In this document: one piece after another, positions 60,323 to 64,000 of the stretch | How the letters are laid out: every line of letters begins with the position of its first letter | How positions within the stretch are numbered: position 1 is the stretch's first letter | DNA from: Mustela lutreola | Taxonomy: Eukaryota > Chordata > Mammalia > Carnivora > Mustelidae | Direction of reading: 5' to 3' | DNA: 64,000 bases | Assembly (NCBI RefSeq): GCF_030435805.1 | Contig: NC_081295.1 | Location: 120,503,501 to 120,567,500 of the forward strand | Notes under the pieces: generated by a model | Seen by the model: the letters and a program-made list of their open reading frames with translations, nothing else | What the model was told of the DNA's origin: nothing | Database searches by the model: none | Translations under genes and position numbers: made by a program

Positions 60323-60905
60323 AAAATCCTTAAAAATATTTACAATATTTTGTTTACAACAGAATTTACCATGAATTGAAAAAACAAACAAACAAACAGG
60401 ATAGGTTTGGGTTTGTTCTAGACAGCCTTTTTAAAGCTCATAATATGATAGTTTCTGTGGGTCTTTCTTAAGAATAATGAGTTGAAATAAACAAATTAGT
60501 AGAAGAAAACACCACCAACATTTGCTTTTCCAGGATGATGTGATGGACAAAACCAACCTAGGAGAAAGGTGTCACATAATAAGCATGAATCAATGTGTTG
60601 CATGGATCCACCCTGCGAGCCATCATGTCAAAGAAGTGATAGCTGATTAGAGCCCAGACCTTTGGTTCCTCATTCCCACATGGATTCTCACTAAGATCAC
60701 AAGTTTGCTTCCGACACTCCCCACATTCTACTGATTTCTGTTGTTTCTCATATTCTTTCCTTCTTACCTTTTCCCTCATGTATCACCAGGGAAGGAGGAT
60801 TAGCAAGTATTTTGAGCTGGCAAAATTCTTAATTAGCTTAGTATAATTTCTTCAGCTGAACTGTGTCTCAACACAGTGTTCCTTAAAAATCTGTATTAAT
60901 TTTCT
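60323..60905. other. Unassigned DNA with a Cys-rich antisense frame
   Basis: Mostly undistinguished. On the minus strand, 60558-60779 is open: an acidic/basic start, then CGECRKQTCDLSENPCGNEE and VWALISYHFFDMMARRVDP. I recognise no family, and no splice acceptor is obvious. Confidence 0.3.
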
Positions 60906-60910
60906 CTGTT

Positions 60911-61096
60911 GAAGAAGATTTTATTTATTAATTTGAGAGGGAGAGCAAGGGGGAGGAGCAGAAAGAGAGGGACAAACAGACTCTGCACTGAGCACGGAGG
61001 AGCCCCATGCGGGGTTTGATCCCATGATGCTGAGATCATGACCTGAACTGAAATCAAGAGTCAGATGCTCAACCAACTGAGCCACCCAGACACCCC
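60911..61096 (-). repeat. CAN-SINE
   Basis: Reverse copy ending GAGCCACCCAGACACCCC, moderately diverged. Confidence 0.87.
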
Positions 61097-61149
61097 ATTT
61101 TCTTTCCCATCCCCTTTCCCTCCCTCCCTTCCTTCCTCCTTTTTCTTTT

Positions 61150-61262
61150 TAAAAATGTTTTTATTTTATTTTTAAATAGGCTCCACACCCCACATTGGGC
61201 TCAAACTCATGACCCCAAGACCAAAAGTCTTATGCTGTACTGACTGAGCCAGTGAGGCACTT
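61150..61262 (-). repeat. CAN-SINE, short subtype
   Basis: TTTTATTTTTAAATAGGCTC body and degraded head complement GACTGAGCCAGTGAGGCAC. Confidence 0.75.
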
Positions 61263-61481
61263 CTATGTTTTCATTTTCTGTTCAGTAACTCAGAATATTT
61301 TTCTGATGTCTCCAAGGCAGTTTATGTTTCTTGTCATAGGCAGGTGTAGGAAGAATAAAATCAACGTAAATGAACCGTTTATTTCAACTTTAAAATCACC
61401 AAAATAGTAATTAAAGGGGGATTTTTGTCAGCTAATAAGGAGAATAATGATTTTATACTGCTCTCAAGAAACAATTACATT

Positions 61482-61880
61482 GGGTTGCCTGGGTGGCCTT
61501 GTCAGTTAAGCATCTGACTCTTGATTTCGGCTCAGGTCATGATCTCCTGATCTCAGGTCAATGACCTCATGTTGGACTCTGTGCTCAGTGCGGAGTCTGT
61601 TTAAGACTCTCTCTCTCTGCCCCTCACCATCCTCCCCCTACTCAAGTGTGCACTCTCTCTCTAAAGAAAAGGAAACAGGGCACCTGGGTGGCTCAGTGTG
61701 TTAAAGCCTCTGTCTTTGGCTCTGGTCATGATCCCAGGGTCCTGGGATCAAGCCTCGCATCGGGCTCTCTGCTCAGCAGGGAGCCTGCTTCCCCCACTCT
61801 CTCTGCCTGCCTCTCTGCCTACTTGTGATCTTTGTCTGTCAAATGAATAAATAAAATCTTAAAAAAATAAAATAAAAAAA
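61482..61880 (+). repeat. CAN-SINE with a second copy in its tail
   Basis: An outer copy (61482 to about 61667) is flanked by GAAACAATTACAT (61468-61480) and GGAAACAGTTACAT (61881-61894). The inner copy occupies its tail region. Confidence 0.88.
61680..61876 (+). repeat. CAN-SINE nested in the preceding copy
   Basis: Full-length and young-looking; duplication AAAAGGAAACAG at 61668-61679 and 61877-61888. Confidence 0.93.
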
Positions 61881-61894
61881 GGAAACAGTTACAT

Positions 61895-63400
61895 CTATCA
61901 TACCTACCTTCTCTCACTCCTTAGAGAATAGAAGAAAGAGGGAATGAGGAAGAGGGATGAAGATACAGATTGGAGCGGTAAGTCACAGAAGAGCCTGTAT
62001 CTATATTAGGTAAGGCTCTTGGCTGAAATCAGAAAGGAAGAGAGACTTCAGAATGCCCCACTTTGTTTTTCAAGCTCATAGAAGTAGAACACAAAAACAA
62101 AAACATGGGAGAAAGGAGCCAGGCCACCACCTCTCCCTTTATTAGCTTCTCCCCTGATCGGATTCAACAAAGTTTCTAGCTGGATGAACTGATGCTTGCA
62201 TCAGAGGCCATTGACAAGGGAGATTCACGGGTTGGTACTGGTTTCTCTTCTTAGTGCCCATAAATGGATTCTATGCCACTCCCTGCTTGCGATATATGAG
62301 ACCACTGATTTCCTTATGTGAGGTAGGATATTTTGGGGGTCTGTTCTGACTCCAAGTAGTTTTAATAAAATCCTTCAGTTATTTTGCTCCTTTGTGCATC
62401 TTATCATCGCAAGGATACTGAAGCAGTAGAAATAAAGCTTTCCTGGGCCTCCAAGTAAGAATTACCATGCAATGGGAAAAGCACTGCTGATGGACTTACT
62501 AGTTATGTGACCCTTGCATTTCTTTCACTACTTCAGCTAGAAGAGGGAGGTCATAATAATATCTCTGCAAGGGTTATTAGTATGATTCTCTCTCTATTCT
62601 TTTCCTCTCTTTCTCTCTCCCCTCACCCTCCACCACCGTGCACAGACACAGACATTCACAGTGCTTAAAAACTGACTCATAAAGTATAATCAACAAATAT
62701 TAGCTATGATGATGATGATGTAGGCAAGCCAGATTTTAGCATTATGAGCCTTAAACACATTCACATCAGAATTAGGAAAGAGTGGTCCTCCTAACTTCCT
62801 GGTTCAGAATCCACATCCTCCAGTCTCCCTTCAACACCTCTTGCCATCTATCAACTCTTTCTCTTCCTCTAACTCCAAAACAATCCTGCCTTTTATCTGT
62901 ATCAGCCTCACTTTTTATTCTCTCCTCAAGATCTTTCTCTCATCTTTGAGAGAAGGGGCTGAAGCCCAGCTACAGTATTGCCTGCAGAGGAGCTAACCAG
63001 ACTTGGGCTTAAGCCTCTATTACCCTCTCCTGCTTCTGACTCTCCTTGTCAGGTTCTCATTCACTTAGCTTCAAGTAGAATGCTTTTCTCCACTTCTAAA
63101 TGAGATCAAATACATGGGAAGACTAAGGTAAATGTGGGTAGGAAGAAGGGAGGAAGCTAAAACTCATTGGCATGAGCTCCCTCTGATTACCACGTTTTCA
63201 CTCAGCTCCATGTGTGCCCTCCCAAGTGCGAGCAACACAACCATATGCCTCTAGAAGAAGTAGCACAGTCATGGGTCAGATGCTCTGTGGACAGAGTCTA
63301 CCAGTTTTGGCCTGTGCTCAGGCTTCTAATTCATGAATATTCAAATCTACTTAAGGGATGTGCAGGGGGCATGTCAACATTCTTGTTCTTGTCTTATATT
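61895..63400. other. Apparently unique non-coding DNA
   Basis: No recent repeat, no convincing frame, no RNA gene recognised. A short CTCTCT run lies at about 62585-62620. Confidence 0.4.
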
Positions 63401-63760
63401 AGTTAGATTAAGTTAGGGCGGGCTTTGGTAACAACCCTCGGAGCCTTAATCAAGTAAAACTTCCCTCTCATTCATACAGCACCTGTTGTGGGTTTGGGGG
63501 ACTCTCCAGGGCTTCTCCTCATCATGATGACTCTGCTGATTAGACTGCTTTTATATACTGATTGCACCACTTCAACACAGGCTGTCTTGGTTGACTTGAT
63601 AAGGCAAGAAGAGAAGAGTCATGCAATGGTAGTTAAATTCTGTGACCAAGAACCATTTTGTTCACATAGTATGGGGAAGCCAGGAAGTACAATTTTCCAT
63701 GTGCCCAGAAAGTAGAGGATGTTGGTCAACACTAGTGATGTCTTCCATACCTCCCCATCT
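63400..63760 (+). repeat. Ancient dispersed repeat, family uncertain
   Basis: GCTTTGGTAACAACCCTCGG, GGGGGACTCTCCAGGGCTTC, TTTTCCATGTGCCCAGAAAG and GGATGTTGGTCAACACTAG recall a common old mammalian repeat that I cannot name securely. The open frame at 63488-63715 lies in it and is unlikely to be coding. Confidence 0.4.
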
Positions 63761-64000
63761 TTTTCTTTATCTGTTGTGATCTCCCAGGAGAAAGAATTAT
63801 TATTTTGATCGGTCAGATCCCAGGGCAGGGTGTGTTTACTAAGAGTTCCAGGGCCATGTTAATTAAAGGTTATATAGTTGCATTTCAGCTCTTTTCTGAA
63901 TTCTGTTTCTGCCGTTTTGAACAGAATCCCTTTGTGACCCACGCTATTACTCTTATGTTTGGGAGTTCTTAATCCTTTCTAGCTGGCTAGTGGTATCAGT

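Noticed and set aside
63488-63715. 75-codon frame near the window end with a hydrophobic start
   Set aside because: Lies in an ancient dispersed repeat whose text recurs across mammalian genomes; no splice sites fit.

Overview
The window is mammalian nuclear DNA from a carnivoran. It carries about thirty copies of the tRNA-derived CAN-SINE (head like GGGCGCCTGGGTGGCTCAGT, tail of TAAA repeats plus ATCTT). The body around CTGCCTACTTGTGATCTCTC is unlike the felid or canid versions and points to an arctoid caniform, most likely a mustelid; the species is inferred. The locus is the antigen-processing block of the MHC class II region, in the order PSMB9(-), TAP1(+), PSMB8(+), TAP2(+), as in human.

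Layout. 1-23.3 kb is a gene desert of LINE-1 pieces, CAN-SINEs, one solo ERV LTR, an RPS15A retrocopy, a tailless U6 fragment and an odd chimeric retro-insert. 23.4-28.2 kb is PSMB9 (6 exons, 209 aa). 28.2-28.8 kb is a bidirectional PSMB9/TAP1 promoter with a GC box, IRF element, GAS and kappaB site. 28.8-36.6 kb is TAP1 (11 exons, 750 aa). 37.4-41.1 kb is PSMB8 (6 exons, 276 aa) with a dead copy of the alternative first exon. 42.7-52.7 kb is TAP2 (non-coding exon plus 11 coding exons, 703 aa). 52.7-64 kb has no certain gene; it holds MIR, L2, L1, a Tigger-like DNA transposon, CAN-SINEs and one candidate exon with an interferon-type motif. No class II DOB exon was recognised there.

The genes form one pathway. 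PSMB9 (beta1i) and PSMB8 (beta5i) replace constitutive beta subunits in the immunoproteasome and shift peptide C-termini. TAP1 and TAP2 form the heterodimeric ABC transporter that moves those peptides into the ER for MHC class I loading. All four starts carry an IRF/ISRE-type motif (GAAAGCGAAAGC or variants), matching shared interferon induction. All reading frames join cleanly across GT-AG introns, so all four look functional.

Main points for a second look: TAP1 has His at the switch position (residue 701) where human has Gln; TAP1 exon 8 and TAP2 exon 9 look homogenised; the PSMB9 propeptide is only 10 residues; the PSMB8 E1 exon is dead; and an ISRE-like motif sits just 5' of a signal-peptide-like exon downstream of TAP2.
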